In this document: piece after piece, positions 15,480 to 24,309 of the stretch
Position numbering within the stretch: the stretch's first letter is position 1
Layout: each line of letters opens with the position of its first letter
Source of the DNA: Marinovum sp034669705
GTDB taxonomy: Bacteria; Pseudomonadota; Alphaproteobacteria; Rhodobacterales; Rhodobacteraceae
NCBI RefSeq assembly: GCF_034669705.1
Contig: NZ_JAXMOR010000004.1
Span: 144,752 to 208,751, forward strand
Length of the DNA: 64,000 bases
Direction: 5' to 3'
Notes under the pieces: model-generated
Told to the model about the DNA's origin: nothing
What the model saw: the letters and a program-made list of their open reading frames with translations, nothing else
Databases searched by the model: none
Translations under genes and position numbers: made by a program

Positions 15480-16477
15480 CCCGCCCGATCCGTATTTTCA
15501 TCAACGGGTTTGGCCGTATCGGGCGCACTCTGTTTCGCCAGCTCCTGACCGAAGACGCCAGGACGCGGTTCGAAATCGTCGGCGTCAACGACATCGCGCC
15601 GCTCGAGACCTGCGCCTATCTGCTGCGTTATGACAGCGTCTACGGCCTGTTTCCCAAGGCGGTCGAGACCGGACATGGCTGGTTGGGCATCAGTACGCAA
15701 CGGATACCGTTTTTCGGCAGTTCCGATCTGCGAAAGCTGGATCTGCGGCACGTGGATGTGGTGCTTGAATGCACCGGGCGCGCGCAGGACCGAGCCACCG
15801 CCGAGGCGGGGTTGGACGCAGGCGCGAGGAATGTGCTGATTTCCGGTCCGTCTGAAGCTGCTGACACGACCTTGGTGATCGGGGCCAACGAGCGCGAGCT
15901 GGGCGATGCGCGGATCGTGTCCAACGCCTCCTGCACGACCAATGCAATCGCACCCCTCTTGCGCAGCCTCGATCTCGGCCTCGGAATCGAACGGGCGCAT
16001 GTGACAACGATCCATTGCTATACCGGCAGTCAGCCGACCGTTGACCAACCAGGCAGCAGCCTCGAGCGCAGCCGGGCCGCGGCGGTGTCGATGGTACCCA
16101 CTACGACCAGCGCCGCAGATCAGGTGATGGGCATTCTGCCCGAGTTCCAGGGTCGATTGAGCATTGCGGCCGTACGCGTCCCTTGCCTTTCTGTCTCGGC
16201 CATCGACGCGACAATCCAAGTCGTCGAAAGCCTTGATCAACCGATGAAAGACTTCCTGCGCGAGGCCTTTGAGGGCTCGCGAGTGATTGGGCTGGTGGAG
16301 GACCCCTGCGTCTCCACAGATTTTCGGGCACGGCCCGAGTCGCTGATCATCGCGCTGCCAGAAACACAGACCAACGGCTCGCGCCAGGTGCGCCTGTTCG
16401 GTTGGTACGACAATGAATGGGGCTTTTCGGCCCGGATGATCGAGATGGCGGAACGCCTCACGGTCAGAGACGCGTAA
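15476..16477 (+). CDS. gap: Glyceraldehyde-3-phosphate dehydrogenase-like enzyme
   Basis: A 333-residue protein with the full GAPDH layout: INGFGRIGR at the N-terminus, the active-site SNASCTTN with nucleophile Cys153, and WYDNEWGFSARM near the C-terminus. Unusually, the phosphate-binding stretch that normally reads with HKDLRR is TVDQPGSSLERSR, so substrate preference may differ from classical GAPDH or from erythrose-4-phosphate dehydrogenase. Its start overlaps the AmiS/UreI gene by four bases, and the malic enzyme gene follows 15 bases after its stop. The context suggests a dedicated gluconeogenic copy used on C2 or ureide carbon, which is inference. Confidence 0.85.
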   Translation: MTRPIRIFINGFGRIGRTLFRQLLTEDARTRFEIVGVNDIAPLETCAYLLRYDSVYGLFPKAVETGHGWLGISTQRIPFFGSSDLRKLDLRHVDVVLECTGRAQDRATAEAGLDAGARNVLISGPSEAADTTLVIGANERELGDARIVSNASCTTNAIAPLLRSLDLGLGIERAHVTTIHCYTGSQPTVDQPGSSLERSRAAAVSMVPTTTSAADQVMGILPEFQGRLSIAAVRVPCLSVSAIDATIQVVESLDQPMKDFLREAFEGSRVIGLVEDPCVSTDFRARPESLIIALPETQTNGSRQVRLFGWYDNEWGFSARMIEMAERLTVRDA

Positions 16478-16492
16478 CTGGAGGAGAGAACC

Positions 16493-18772
16493 ATGGCGCT
16501 AGACGCATCCCAGAAAGAGGCAGAACGCCAAAGGGCGCTCGACTATCACGAATTTCCCAAACCCGGGAAACTGGAAATCCGGCCGACCAAACCGATGGCG
16601 ACGGCGCGCGATCTGGCGCGTGCCTATTCGCCGGGCGTGGCTGAGGCCTGCACGGAGATCGCCGCAGACCCCGCCAAAGCCACCCGATACACTGCGAAAC
16701 GAAACCTCGTGGCCGTGATTTCTAACGGCACCGCCGTCCTCGGACTGGGCAATATCGGTGCGCAGGCTTCGAAACCTGTGATGGAAGGCAAGGCCGTCTT
16801 ATTCAAGAAATTCGCTGGGATCGATTGCTTCGATATCGAGGTCGACGAGGCCGACCCCGAGGCGCTGGCCGACATCGTCTGCAAGCTGGAGCCGACATTC
16901 GGCGCGATCAACCTCGAAGACATCAAGGCGCCCGACTGTTTCACCGTCGAACGCATCTGCCGCGAGCGCATGGGCATTCCGGTGTTCCATGACGACCAGC
17001 ACGGCACCGCGATCGTCGTGGCCGCTGCGGCGCAGAACGCGCTGAAGATAGCGGGCAAACAGCCCGAGGATATCAAAATTGTGGGTCTTGGTGCGGGAGC
17101 GGCGGGTGTTGCCTGCCTCACCATGCTGCACAAAATGGGTGTGCCGTTGGAGAACATCACCGTTTTCGACCGGGACGGTGTGCTTCATCCCGACCGCCAG
17201 AACCTCGCCCCGGAACAGATGCTTTTCACCAGATCGGAGCAAAGCACCACGTTGGAGCAGGCGCTGAAAGGCGCCGATATGTTCTTAGGCGTATCCGGTC
17301 CAGGTGCGCTGCCCGCCGACTATGTCCGCGAGATGGCCGACAACCCGATCATCCTGGCGCTCGCCAACCCGGTTCCGGAAATCATGCCGGAAGAAGCCCG
17401 CGAAGCCTCGCCCGGAGCCATGATCGCCACGGGCCGGTCGGATTATCCCAACCAGGTCAATAACGTCCTTTGCTTCCCGTTCATCTTCCGCGGTGCGCTG
17501 GACGCGGAATCGAAAGAGATCAACGACGCGATGAAGCTGGCCTGCGTTGATGCGATTGCATCGCTGGCGCGCCAGACGACCTCCGCCGAGGTGGGCGTTG
17601 CCTATGAGGGCGAAACGCTGACTTTCGGGCCGGAGTATCTGATCCCAAAACCCTTCGATCCGCGCCTCTTGCCGACCATTGCAGTGGCGGTGGCCAAGGC
17701 GGCCATGGAGTCCGGTGCGGCCCGGCGTAACCTTGACCTTGAAGCCTATCGGCAGACGCTGGAAGCCGAGGTGTTCCGGTCGTCGCTGATCATGCGCGGA
17801 GTGTTCGCGGCGGCCCGCCGGTCCAAGCGCAAGATCGTCTTTGCCGAGGGTGAGGACGACCGGGTGCTGCGCGCCGCACAGGCGATGGTCGAGGACAGCG
17901 TCGACACGCCGATCCTCGTCGGACGCCCGGAAGTTGTGGCCGGGCGGTTGGAACGTGCCGGTCTGAGCATCCAGCCGGGTCGCGACTTCGAGATCGTGAA
18001 CCCGGAAAGCGACGACCGCTACCGTGATTACTGGCAGGCCTATCACGAGGTCATGCGCCGCCAGGGCGTGACGCCCGATCTGGCCAAGGCGGTTCTGCGC
18101 ACTAACACCACCGCCATCGCAGCAACCATGGTGCACCGTGGTGAGGCCGACAGCATGATCTGCGGCACCTTTGGCCAGTATCTCTGGCACCTGAACTACG
18201 TGACGCAAATGCTGGCAACCAACGAATTGTCGCCAGCGGGCGCATTGTCTCTGGTGATCCTCGACGAGGGCCCGCTGTTTGTTGCCGATACCCATGTCAA
18301 TGTCGAACAGACGCCGGAAACGCTGGCCCGCACCGTGCTGGCCGCAGCCCGTCACGTCCGCCGCTTTGGCGCCGAGCCGAAGATCGCGCTCTGTTCCGGA
18401 TCGCAGTTCGGCAACCTCGACAGCCGCTCGGGACGAGCGATGCGGGGCGCGCTGGCGATCCTCGACAGCGAGGCACGTGATTTCGAATACGAAGGCGAAA
18501 TGCACACTGATGCGGCACTCGATGCCAACCTTCGCGAACGGCTCCTGCCCGGAAACCGGCTGAGCGGTCGCGCCAATGTGCTGCTCTTCGCCAATACCGA
18601 TGCAGCAGGTGCAGCGCGCAACCTGCTCAAGACCGCCGCGGGCGGCCTGGAAGTTGGACCCATCCTGATGGGCATGGGCAACCGCGCCCATATCGTGACG
18701 CCGGGTGTCACCCCGCGCGGCTTGCTCAATATCGCGGCTTTGGCCGGCTCGGACGTGTCGAGCTACGGCTGA
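16493..18772 (+). CDS. maeB: Malic enzyme with C-terminal phosphotransacetylase-like domain
   Basis: The 759-residue protein has the MaeB layout. Residues about 1-420 form the malic enzyme, with PGVAEACTEI, GLGNIGAQASKPVMEGK, VFHDDQHGTAIV and the NADP motif GLGAGAAGVACL. Residues about 435-759 resemble phosphotransacetylase but are thought to be regulatory in this family. It converts malate to pyruvate and CO2. Placed after the bhc genes it would drain the oxaloacetate/malate made by the cycle toward pyruvate. A GGAGGAGAG ribosome site precedes the ATG. A strong hairpin separates it from the permease gene. Confidence 0.93.
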   Translation: MALDASQKEAERQRALDYHEFPKPGKLEIRPTKPMATARDLARAYSPGVAEACTEIAADPAKATRYTAKRNLVAVISNGTAVLGLGNIGAQASKPVMEGKAVLFKKFAGIDCFDIEVDEADPEALADIVCKLEPTFGAINLEDIKAPDCFTVERICRERMGIPVFHDDQHGTAIVVAAAAQNALKIAGKQPEDIKIVGLGAGAAGVACLTMLHKMGVPLENITVFDRDGVLHPDRQNLAPEQMLFTRSEQSTTLEQALKGADMFLGVSGPGALPADYVREMADNPIILALANPVPEIMPEEAREASPGAMIATGRSDYPNQVNNVLCFPFIFRGALDAESKEINDAMKLACVDAIASLARQTTSAEVGVAYEGETLTFGPEYLIPKPFDPRLLPTIAVAVAKAAMESGAARRNLDLEAYRQTLEAEVFRSSLIMRGVFAAARRSKRKIVFAEGEDDRVLRAAQAMVEDSVDTPILVGRPEVVAGRLERAGLSIQPGRDFEIVNPESDDRYRDYWQAYHEVMRRQGVTPDLAKAVLRTNTTAIAATMVHRGEADSMICGTFGQYLWHLNYVTQMLATNELSPAGALSLVILDEGPLFVADTHVNVEQTPETLARTVLAAARHVRRFGAEPKIALCSGSQFGNLDSRSGRAMRGALAILDSEARDFEYEGEMHTDAALDANLRERLLPGNRLSGRANVLLFANTDAAGAARNLLKTAAGGLEVGPILMGMGNRAHIVTPGVTPRGLLNIAALAGSDVSSYG

Positions 18773-18778
18773 AAGAAC

Positions 18779-18811
18779 GGCCCGGCCGCATCTGGTACAT
18801 GCGACCGGGCC
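18779..18811 (+). terminator. Long hairpin between maeB and NCS2 permease
   Basis: GGCCCGG (18779-18785) pairs with CCGGGCC (18805-18811), and the inner CGCAT/ATGCG extends the stem. It has no T-run and lies 48 bases before the permease start, so it may act as a partial terminator or RNA processing site. Confidence 0.45.
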
Positions 18812-18858
18812 TCACCCCAACCCCACCAGAGGGACTCTGGAAAAAGGAGGAGAGAGAC

Positions 18859-20373
18859 ATGTCATCCGATATGACGGCGGACGCCGTCAACCCCAATGCG
18901 GTTCATCCCGTTGATGAAAAACTGCCCGCAGCCAAGCTGTTTACCCTCGGGTTGCAGCACGTGCTGGTGATGTATGCCGGTGCCATCGCTGTGCCGCTGA
19001 TCGTCGGGCGTGTGCTGAAACTGTCGCCTGAGGAAGTGGCCTTCCTGATCTCCGCGGACCTGTTCGTCTGCGGTGTCGTGACCATCATCCAGTCGATGGG
19101 GGCAAGCAAGTGGTTCGGCATCAAGATGCCGGTCATGATGGGCGTGACCTTCGCCTCGGTCGGCCCGATGGTCGCCATCGCCGCCTCGAACCCCGGTACG
19201 GAAGGGGCGCGGATGATCTTCGGCGCCATCATCGGCGCGGGCATCATCGCCATGCTGATCGCCCCGTTGGTCAGCCGCATGCTGCGCTTCTTCCCGCCGG
19301 TCGTCACCGGAACGATCATCCTTGTGATCGGCGTCACGCTGATGCGTGTCGGTATCAACTGGATCTTCGGCGTGCCGGTCGGCCCGACCGCGCCGCAACT
19401 TGTCGATCCGTCGCATGCGGACTGGCTGAACCAGGTCAAGGAACTGGGAGCCGGTGCGGTTCCCGCCATGCCAGACGGGCTGAAACTGGCCCCGACCGTG
19501 AACAACGTGAACTACGCGACGCCGCAGAACATGCTGATCTCGGCCGTGGTGCTGGGCACCATCGTCGTGGTGATGAAGTTCGCCCGCGGCTTCCTGGCCA
19601 ACATCTCGGTGTTGCTGGGCATCGTGGTCGGCGCGGTGCTCTGCGGGGTCCTCGGTATCATGCACTTCGAGCACGTCGCCAAGGCCGGCTGGTTCGAGCT
19701 GATCACCCCGTTCCGCTTCGGCCTGCCCATCTTCGATCCGATTATGATCCTGACCATGACCCTTGTGATGATCGTCGTGATGATCGAATCCACCGGCATG
19801 TTCCTGGCGCTGAGCGACATCTGCGAACGCAAGGTCGAACGCCCCTCGCTGTCAGCCGGCCTACGCACCGACGGCCTGGGCACGCTGATCGGTGGTCTGT
19901 TCAACACCTTCCCCTACACCTCGTTCAGCCAGAACGTGGGCCTTGTCGGGGTGACCGGCATCCGGTCGCGCTATGTCTGCGTAGCGGGCGGCGCGATCAT
20001 GATCGTCCTCGGCCTGGTGCCGAAAATGGGTGCGCTGGTCGAAGCTCTGCCTGTGGCCATTCTGGGCGGCGCGGGCCTGGTGATGTTCGGCATGGTGGCT
20101 GCGACCGGCATCCGCATCCTCGGCGGCGTGGATTTCAAAGTGAACCGCTACAATGGCCTGATCGTCGCGATCTCGCTGGGCATGGGGATGATCCCGCTGA
20201 TCGCGCCGAAATTCGTGATGTGGCTGCCGCATTCGATCGAACCGCTGATCCATTCCGGCATCCTGCTGGCCTCGATCTCGGCGGTGGCGCTGAACGTCGC
20301 CTTCAACGGTGCGAAGGACGTTACCGAAGAGGAACTGCGCGAAGCGGCATTGCAGGCCGAAGGCGGCCACTGA
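18859..20373 (+). CDS. NCS2 family purine (urate/xanthine) permease
   Basis: A 504-residue inner-membrane transporter of the nucleobase-ascorbate (NCS2) family with about 14 membrane segments. The N-terminal QHVLVMYAGAIAVPLIVG and the motif region NTFPYTSFSQNVGLVGVTG are diagnostic; the QN-x-G pattern is the substrate-site signature of xanthine and uric acid carriers. The ATG at 18859 has a very strong AAAGGAGGAG site, so the extension to 18799 is rejected. It is the last gene in the long rightward run after bhcR, and a Rho-independent terminator follows. Context favours urate or xanthine as substrate. Confidence 0.9.
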   Translation: MSSDMTADAVNPNAVHPVDEKLPAAKLFTLGLQHVLVMYAGAIAVPLIVGRVLKLSPEEVAFLISADLFVCGVVTIIQSMGASKWFGIKMPVMMGVTFASVGPMVAIAASNPGTEGARMIFGAIIGAGIIAMLIAPLVSRMLRFFPPVVTGTIILVIGVTLMRVGINWIFGVPVGPTAPQLVDPSHADWLNQVKELGAGAVPAMPDGLKLAPTVNNVNYATPQNMLISAVVLGTIVVVMKFARGFLANISVLLGIVVGAVLCGVLGIMHFEHVAKAGWFELITPFRFGLPIFDPIMILTMTLVMIVVMIESTGMFLALSDICERKVERPSLSAGLRTDGLGTLIGGLFNTFPYTSFSQNVGLVGVTGIRSRYVCVAGGAIMIVLGLVPKMGALVEALPVAILGGAGLVMFGMVAATGIRILGGVDFKVNRYNGLIVAISLGMGMIPLIAPKFVMWLPHSIEPLIHSGILLASISAVALNVAFNGAKDVTEEELREAALQAEGGH

Positions 20374-20400
20374 TCCGGCATGTGCCAAGGCCCGAAAATG

Positions 20401-20429
20401 AAACCCCGGCCGGTAACGGTCGGGGTTTT
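20401..20429 (+). terminator. Rho-independent terminator after NCS2 permease
   Basis: AAACCCCGGCC (20401-20411) pairs with GGTCGGGGTTT (20418-20428), with one G-T wobble and a 6-base loop, and ends in a short T-run. It lies 27 bases after the permease stop and closes the rightward unit. Confidence 0.8.
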
Positions 20430-20470
20430 GCTTGTCGAGTACAACAGTACGTCAAGAAATGGAGGACGCC

Positions 20471-20689
20471 ATGTGTGCAATGACGCCTGAAGTGGTCGCG
20501 GTGATACTGCGCCGGTTGCCCATGTCGGCAAAGCGTGACGTGCAGAAGGCCAATGCAAGGCTGCGCGTGGCAGCGGAACGATACCCGGGCTTTCAGGGCG
20601 CACAGGACACTTTTCTTCCGACCAATGGAAACCACGTCGATCTCGTAACGGTTTTCAGCTTTGACATCCGCCGGCACCTGCAACGCTGA
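20471..20689 (+). CDS. Small protein of unknown function
   Basis: A 72-residue frame starting at the ATG at 20471, which has a clean GGAGG at 20461-20465. The sequence is basic in the middle (LPMSAKRDVQKANARLRVAAERYPG) and I see no known domain. Its TGA stop at 20687-20689 is in the same frame as the next small reading frame, which codes for a membrane segment. The two could be one gene with an in-frame stop, or two coupled genes. Confidence 0.45.
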   Translation: MCAMTPEVVAVILRRLPMSAKRDVQKANARLRVAAERYPGFQGAQDTFLPTNGNHVDLVTVFSFDIRRHLQR

Positions 20690-20713
20690 GAAGGTTCGCG
20701 GGAACGCAAGCGC

Positions 20714-21004
20714 TTGCTCGCCGATCTGGATCGGCACTGTCTGAAGATCTCGGACCGCGCCGCATTTGACGGGCTCTCTCTGCTGCAGCCCGATAGCGTG
20801 ACGATCAGCAAGATTGAAACCGTCGTGATCCTGATCCTTCTGATCCTGACCCTCGGCTGGCTGGCCGACATGCTGCTGCCCTCGATGAGGGAACCGTGGC
20901 GGACCGTTCTGGCAGTGACGGTAAATGTCTGCCTGATCAAGTATGTGTTTCTGCCGTGGTCGATCCGCTGCCTGGTGGCGCTGAAGGCACGGCTTTTCCG
21001 CTGA
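20714..21004 (+). CDS. Small membrane protein, start uncertain
   Basis: A 96-residue frame from a TTG at 20714 with one strong hydrophobic segment (TVVILILLILTLGWLADMLL, about residues 36-55) and a second weaker one. The frame is open back to the TGA at 20687-20689 that ends the previous small gene, with no ATG between, so the start codon is a guess. No known family is recognised. It may be the membrane half of a gene broken by that stop codon. Confidence 0.35.
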   Translation: MLADLDRHCLKISDRAAFDGLSLLQPDSVTISKIETVVILILLILTLGWLADMLLPSMREPWRTVLAVTVNVCLIKYVFLPWSIRCLVALKARLFR

Positions 21005-21016
21005 CGGGCACCGCCG

Positions 21017-22162
21017 TCACTCACCGCGCACCACCCCTCGGGCAAGCGCCGCCATCATGTCGGTCCGGGTCACGATCCCGGCAATCCTGCCGTAGTCCAG
21101 CACCGGCACTGCATCCACTTCGCCATCCGCCATCATGGCCAGAAGTAGGCCCATCGGCGTGTCCTGTGTCGCGCGCGGCCCCGCAACGCTCATGATATCA
21201 GACGCGCGCACCGGCTGATCGCGACGCCGGTCCACCAGCCGTTTCAGCGCCGGGACAAAGCCGCGTTGCAACCGCGCGGCATCCTCCTGAGCGCGCAAGA
21301 TCAGGTGGATTTGGAAGATCACGCCAAGAAAAACGCCCTCCTCGTCGACCACGGGCAAAGACGTGAACCTGTGACGCCGAAACAGGTCGGCCACTTCGAT
21401 CAAGGGCGTGTCCGGACGCACGGTGATCAGGTTGCGCGACATCAGATCGGCGGCCACCAGCGGCCCGGTCCTGTGGCTTGCGGCTTGCAATTCCGCCGCG
21501 CCGATCAGCCGGGCAAGGTCTTCGACCCCGAGGTTGAACGACTGGCGATAGCGTTCGAGGATCGCGGTCAGTTCGTCTTCCGAAAGACCAAGCCGCTCGG
21601 GCGGTTCCGCATCCGCCGTTCCATGCCGGTTCGGCTCATCAAATTGCCGGAACGGATAGCGCCGCCCGGTCAGCCGCGCGTATATCGCCGCCAGGACCAC
21701 CAGCGATGCGGTGCCGATACCGATGGGCGCAAGAGCGAACCAGAAGCCCAGGTTCGCCATCGCCTCCGGGCTCATGGCGGCGGTCATTGCCACCGCGCCG
21801 GCCGGCGGATGCACCGCACGGCAGAGGATCGTGGCCACGATGGCCAGACCGACGCCGAGCGCGATACGCGTGAGCGGATCGGTCAGAATTAGACAAACCG
21901 CAACGCCAACAAGGGCAGCGACTGTATTGCCGACAATGGCCGAGAAAGGCTGCGCCAGCGGGCTGTTGGGCACCGCGAAAAGAAGCACGGAGCTCGCCCC
22001 GAAAGGGGCCACCAGATATAGACCGAGCTCCAGGTCCACCACCGGAGACAGGATCAGAAGGCCGGTCAATCCCAAGCCCACACAGGCGCCTATCCCGGCG
22101 CGGATCGCCTCGGTTGGCGGAGCTCTCGCAACTGCCGGGCCAAGTGAACGTAGAAATTGCAC
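21017..22162 (-). CDS. HPP family membrane protein with two CBS domains
   Basis: A protein of about 381 residues. The N-terminal half has four or five membrane segments and the diagnostic CRAVHPPAGA motif that names the HPP family. The C-terminal half carries two CBS domains, with VAADLMSRNLITVRPDTPLIEVADLF and VRASDIMSVAGPRATQDTPM as their starts. CBS pairs usually bind adenine nucleotides and regulate the attached domain; some HPP proteins are linked to nitrite transport. I prefer the GTG at 22162, which has AAAGG upstream; a TTG at 22189 would add nine residues. Confidence 0.85.
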   Translation of the reverse strand: MQFLRSLGPAVARAPPTEAIRAGIGACVGLGLTGLLILSPVVDLELGLYLVAPFGASSVLLFAVPNSPLAQPFSAIVGNTVAALVGVAVCLILTDPLTRIALGVGLAIVATILCRAVHPPAGAVAMTAAMSPEAMANLGFWFALAPIGIGTASLVVLAAIYARLTGRRYPFRQFDEPNRHGTADAEPPERLGLSEDELTAILERYRQSFNLGVEDLARLIGAAELQAASHRTGPLVAADLMSRNLITVRPDTPLIEVADLFRRHRFTSLPVVDEEGVFLGVIFQIHLILRAQEDAARLQRGFVPALKRLVDRRRDQPVRASDIMSVAGPRATQDTPMGLLLAMMADGEVDAVPVLDYGRIAGIVTRTDMMAALARGVVRGE

Positions 22163-22245
22163 GGCACTGCCTTTCAAATTTGAGCGCAACTATCCAAATA
22201 ACTTTCGGGATCACAAGCAAGACCGTGCCCAGGATCCCACCGGAC

Positions 22246-22273
22246 GAAAAAGCGGCGCCCCGAAGAGCGCCGC
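22246..22273 (-). terminator. Rho-independent terminator of second NCS2 permease
   Basis: Read on the minus strand, GCGGCGC (22273-22267) and GCGCCGC (22258-22252) form a 7-bp stem followed by five Ts (22251-22247). It lies 43 bases past the stop of the leftward permease gene and closes that unit. Confidence 0.8.
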
Positions 22274-22315
22274 AATCTTTTGTTTCGGGTCGGCTACTCG
22301 CCGTGACCCGGGACC

Positions 22316-23752
22316 TCAGACGTGGTTGTCCTTCTCCAGAGATCCCTCGCCGTGGCCGGCCCAACCGCCGGAGACTTCCTCTGTGGCTTCGTCGGACAGC
22401 TCTTCCGGCAGGATCAGGTTCAGCACGATGGCCAGGAAGGCCGCCGGCAGAAGGCCCGAGGTCAGGAGCACGCGCGCGGTGTCCGGCAGGTGCTGCAATG
22501 CGCCCGGTTCCAGCTGGAGACCCAAACCGATGCTGAGCGAGATCGCGAAGATCACCATGTTGCGGCGGTTCCAGTTCACGTCGGACAGCATCGAGATGCC
22601 CGCCGCGACCACCATGCCGAACATAACGATCACGCCGCCGCCCAGAACCTCGATGGGAATGGTCCGGATGATGCCGCCCACTTTCGGGACCAGCCCGCAG
22701 ACGATCAGGAAGATCGCCCCGCAGGTCACCACGTGGCGGCTCATCACGCCGGTCATAGCAATCAGGCCGACGTTTTGGCTGAACGAGGTGTTTGGGAAGC
22801 CGCCGAAGATGCCGGCCACGGCAGTGCCGAAACCGTCGGCATAGGTGGCGCCGGTGATTTCCTCGGGTGTAGCTTCACGCCCTGCACCACCCTTGGTGAT
22901 ACCGGACACGTCGCCAACCGTTTCAATCGCCGAGATGAAGGCCATGAGGCAGAAGCCGATGACCGCGGCGATCGAGAACTCGAACCCGTACTTGAATGGC
23001 TGCGGCAGCGCGAAGGCGGCGGAGCGCTCCCACGAGGTAGCGATCGACTCGACGCTCAGCATGCCGACACCGATGGCGTAGAGGTAGCCCACGATCAGCC
23101 CGATCAGCACCGCCGAGATCGACAACATCCCCTTGGCGAAGAACTTGAGGCCCAGCGTGACCAGGATCACGATGATCGCCGCCGACCAGTTCAGCAGGCT
23201 GCCGTATTCCTCGGTGCCAATGGCCGGAACACCGCCCGCGGCGTACTGGATGCCGACCTTGACCAGCGCCAGGCCGATCATCGTCACCACAAGGCCGGTC
23301 ACCAGCGGCGGTAAAGCAAACCGCAGCTTGCCGACAAACGTACCGATGAAGGCGTGGAACAGACCGCCGATGATAACACCGCCGAACAGCGCGGCCAGCG
23401 CGTCGACGCCCTTGCCCGCAACCAGCGGGATCATGATCGGTAGAAAGGCAAAGGATGTGCCCTGCACGATCGGCAACGCGGCGCCGACGGGGCCGATGGT
23501 GATGGTCTGAAGCAGCGTAGCGAGACCGGCGAACAGCATCGACATCTGGATCAGGTAGAGCAGTTCCGGGAAATCGGGCGAGCCCGATCCGAACCCGAAA
23601 CCCGCCGCACCGGCGACGATGATCGCGGGCGTGACGTTGGATACGAACATCGCCAGTACGTGCTGGATGCCCAGCGGAATGCCCTTGGCAAGGCCTGGAA
23701 AGTAATTCGGGTCGCGGAGCTGCTCCGGTGTCCCTATGGAATGATCAGCCAT
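22316..23752 (-). CDS. NCS2 family purine/xanthine permease (second copy)
   Basis: A 478-residue NCS2 carrier, divergent in sequence from the copy at 18.9 kb. It has GIQHVLAMFVSNVTP near the N-terminus and the signature stretch PNTSFSQNVGLIAMTG, with the QN-x-G substrate motif. The C-terminus has a short acidic tail (EELSDEATEEV). The ATG at 23752 is preceded by GGGGAGAG. It is the last gene of a leftward operon after puuE-uraD and allA, with a terminator behind it, which points to a substrate such as xanthine or urate. Two permeases in one locus suggests different substrates or affinities. Confidence 0.9.
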   Translation of the reverse strand: MADHSIGTPEQLRDPNYFPGLAKGIPLGIQHVLAMFVSNVTPAIIVAGAAGFGFGSGSPDFPELLYLIQMSMLFAGLATLLQTITIGPVGAALPIVQGTSFAFLPIMIPLVAGKGVDALAALFGGVIIGGLFHAFIGTFVGKLRFALPPLVTGLVVTMIGLALVKVGIQYAAGGVPAIGTEEYGSLLNWSAAIIVILVTLGLKFFAKGMLSISAVLIGLIVGYLYAIGVGMLSVESIATSWERSAAFALPQPFKYGFEFSIAAVIGFCLMAFISAIETVGDVSGITKGGAGREATPEEITGATYADGFGTAVAGIFGGFPNTSFSQNVGLIAMTGVMSRHVVTCGAIFLIVCGLVPKVGGIIRTIPIEVLGGGVIVMFGMVVAAGISMLSDVNWNRRNMVIFAISLSIGLGLQLEPGALQHLPDTARVLLTSGLLPAAFLAIVLNLILPEELSDEATEEVSGGWAGHGEGSLEKDNHV

Positions 23753-23811
23753 TAAGTCTCTCCCCATATATAGCTGTTGGTTGACCGCCTCTCCTCCCGG
23801 CGGCTGGGACC

Positions 23812-24309
23812 TCAGCCCTTGACCACCTCAAAGGCGGTATCGAACCAGTGTTCTTCGAGGTTGGGTCCGTCGCTCACGCGGTCGACAACCGCAAAAAGCC
23901 CGGAACCGCCAAGCGGCGTGAGCACCCCGTGCCAGACGTTCCGCCCAATGTTGACCGCCTGCCCCGGCGCCGTGACAAACGCGCGCGGCATACCGGGTCG
24001 TCCATTCTCGTCCTCGGCCAAAACGACGAGAAAGCCCTCATCGCTCATGGGTATAAAGGCCTGCGAGCCCAGCGGATGACGCTCCATCATTTCCAGCCGG
24101 AACGGCAGGCTGAAGATCTCGGACTTGAACAGGCTGATGCCCGGCTTGCCGTCAACGATATCGAGTTCGGCGAGGTCGTGGAACCGGCCGCAGAGCCCCT
24201 TGTTGATCAGCTTGTCCGGCTCGCCGGTGCATTCGATAAGCTCGGCCAGGCCGGACATCGCGCCACGACGCGCGGGCAGCGCAGGTATTTTTTCCAGTGT
24301 CACACTCAT
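23812..24309 (-). CDS. allA: Ureidoglycolate lyase
   Basis: AllA cleaves (S)-ureidoglycolate to glyoxylate and urea, the last ureide step. The 165-residue length is typical. The signature MMERHPLGSQAFIP lies at residues 74-87, and the active-site strand NIGRNVWHGVLTPL is present. The start overlaps the end of the puuE-uraD gene by four bases (24306-24309), so translation is coupled. The glyoxylate produced is what the bhc enzymes about 10 kb away consume. Confidence 0.93.
   Translation of the reverse strand: MSVTLEKIPALPARRGAMSGLAELIECTGEPDKLINKGLCGRFHDLAELDIVDGKPGISLFKSEIFSLPFRLEMMERHPLGSQAFIPMSDEGFLVVLAEDENGRPGMPRAFVTAPGQAVNIGRNVWHGVLTPLGGSGLFAVVDRVSDGPNLEEHWFDTAFEVVKG

Noticed and set aside
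17285..18691. 468-residue open frame on the minus strand
   Set aside because: It is antisense to the phosphotransacetylase-like half of malic enzyme, whose motifs are clear on the plus strand.
19110..20483. 457-residue open frame on the plus strand
   Set aside because: It is an out-of-frame shadow of the NCS2 permease, with an Arg/Asp/His-rich product and no membrane segments.
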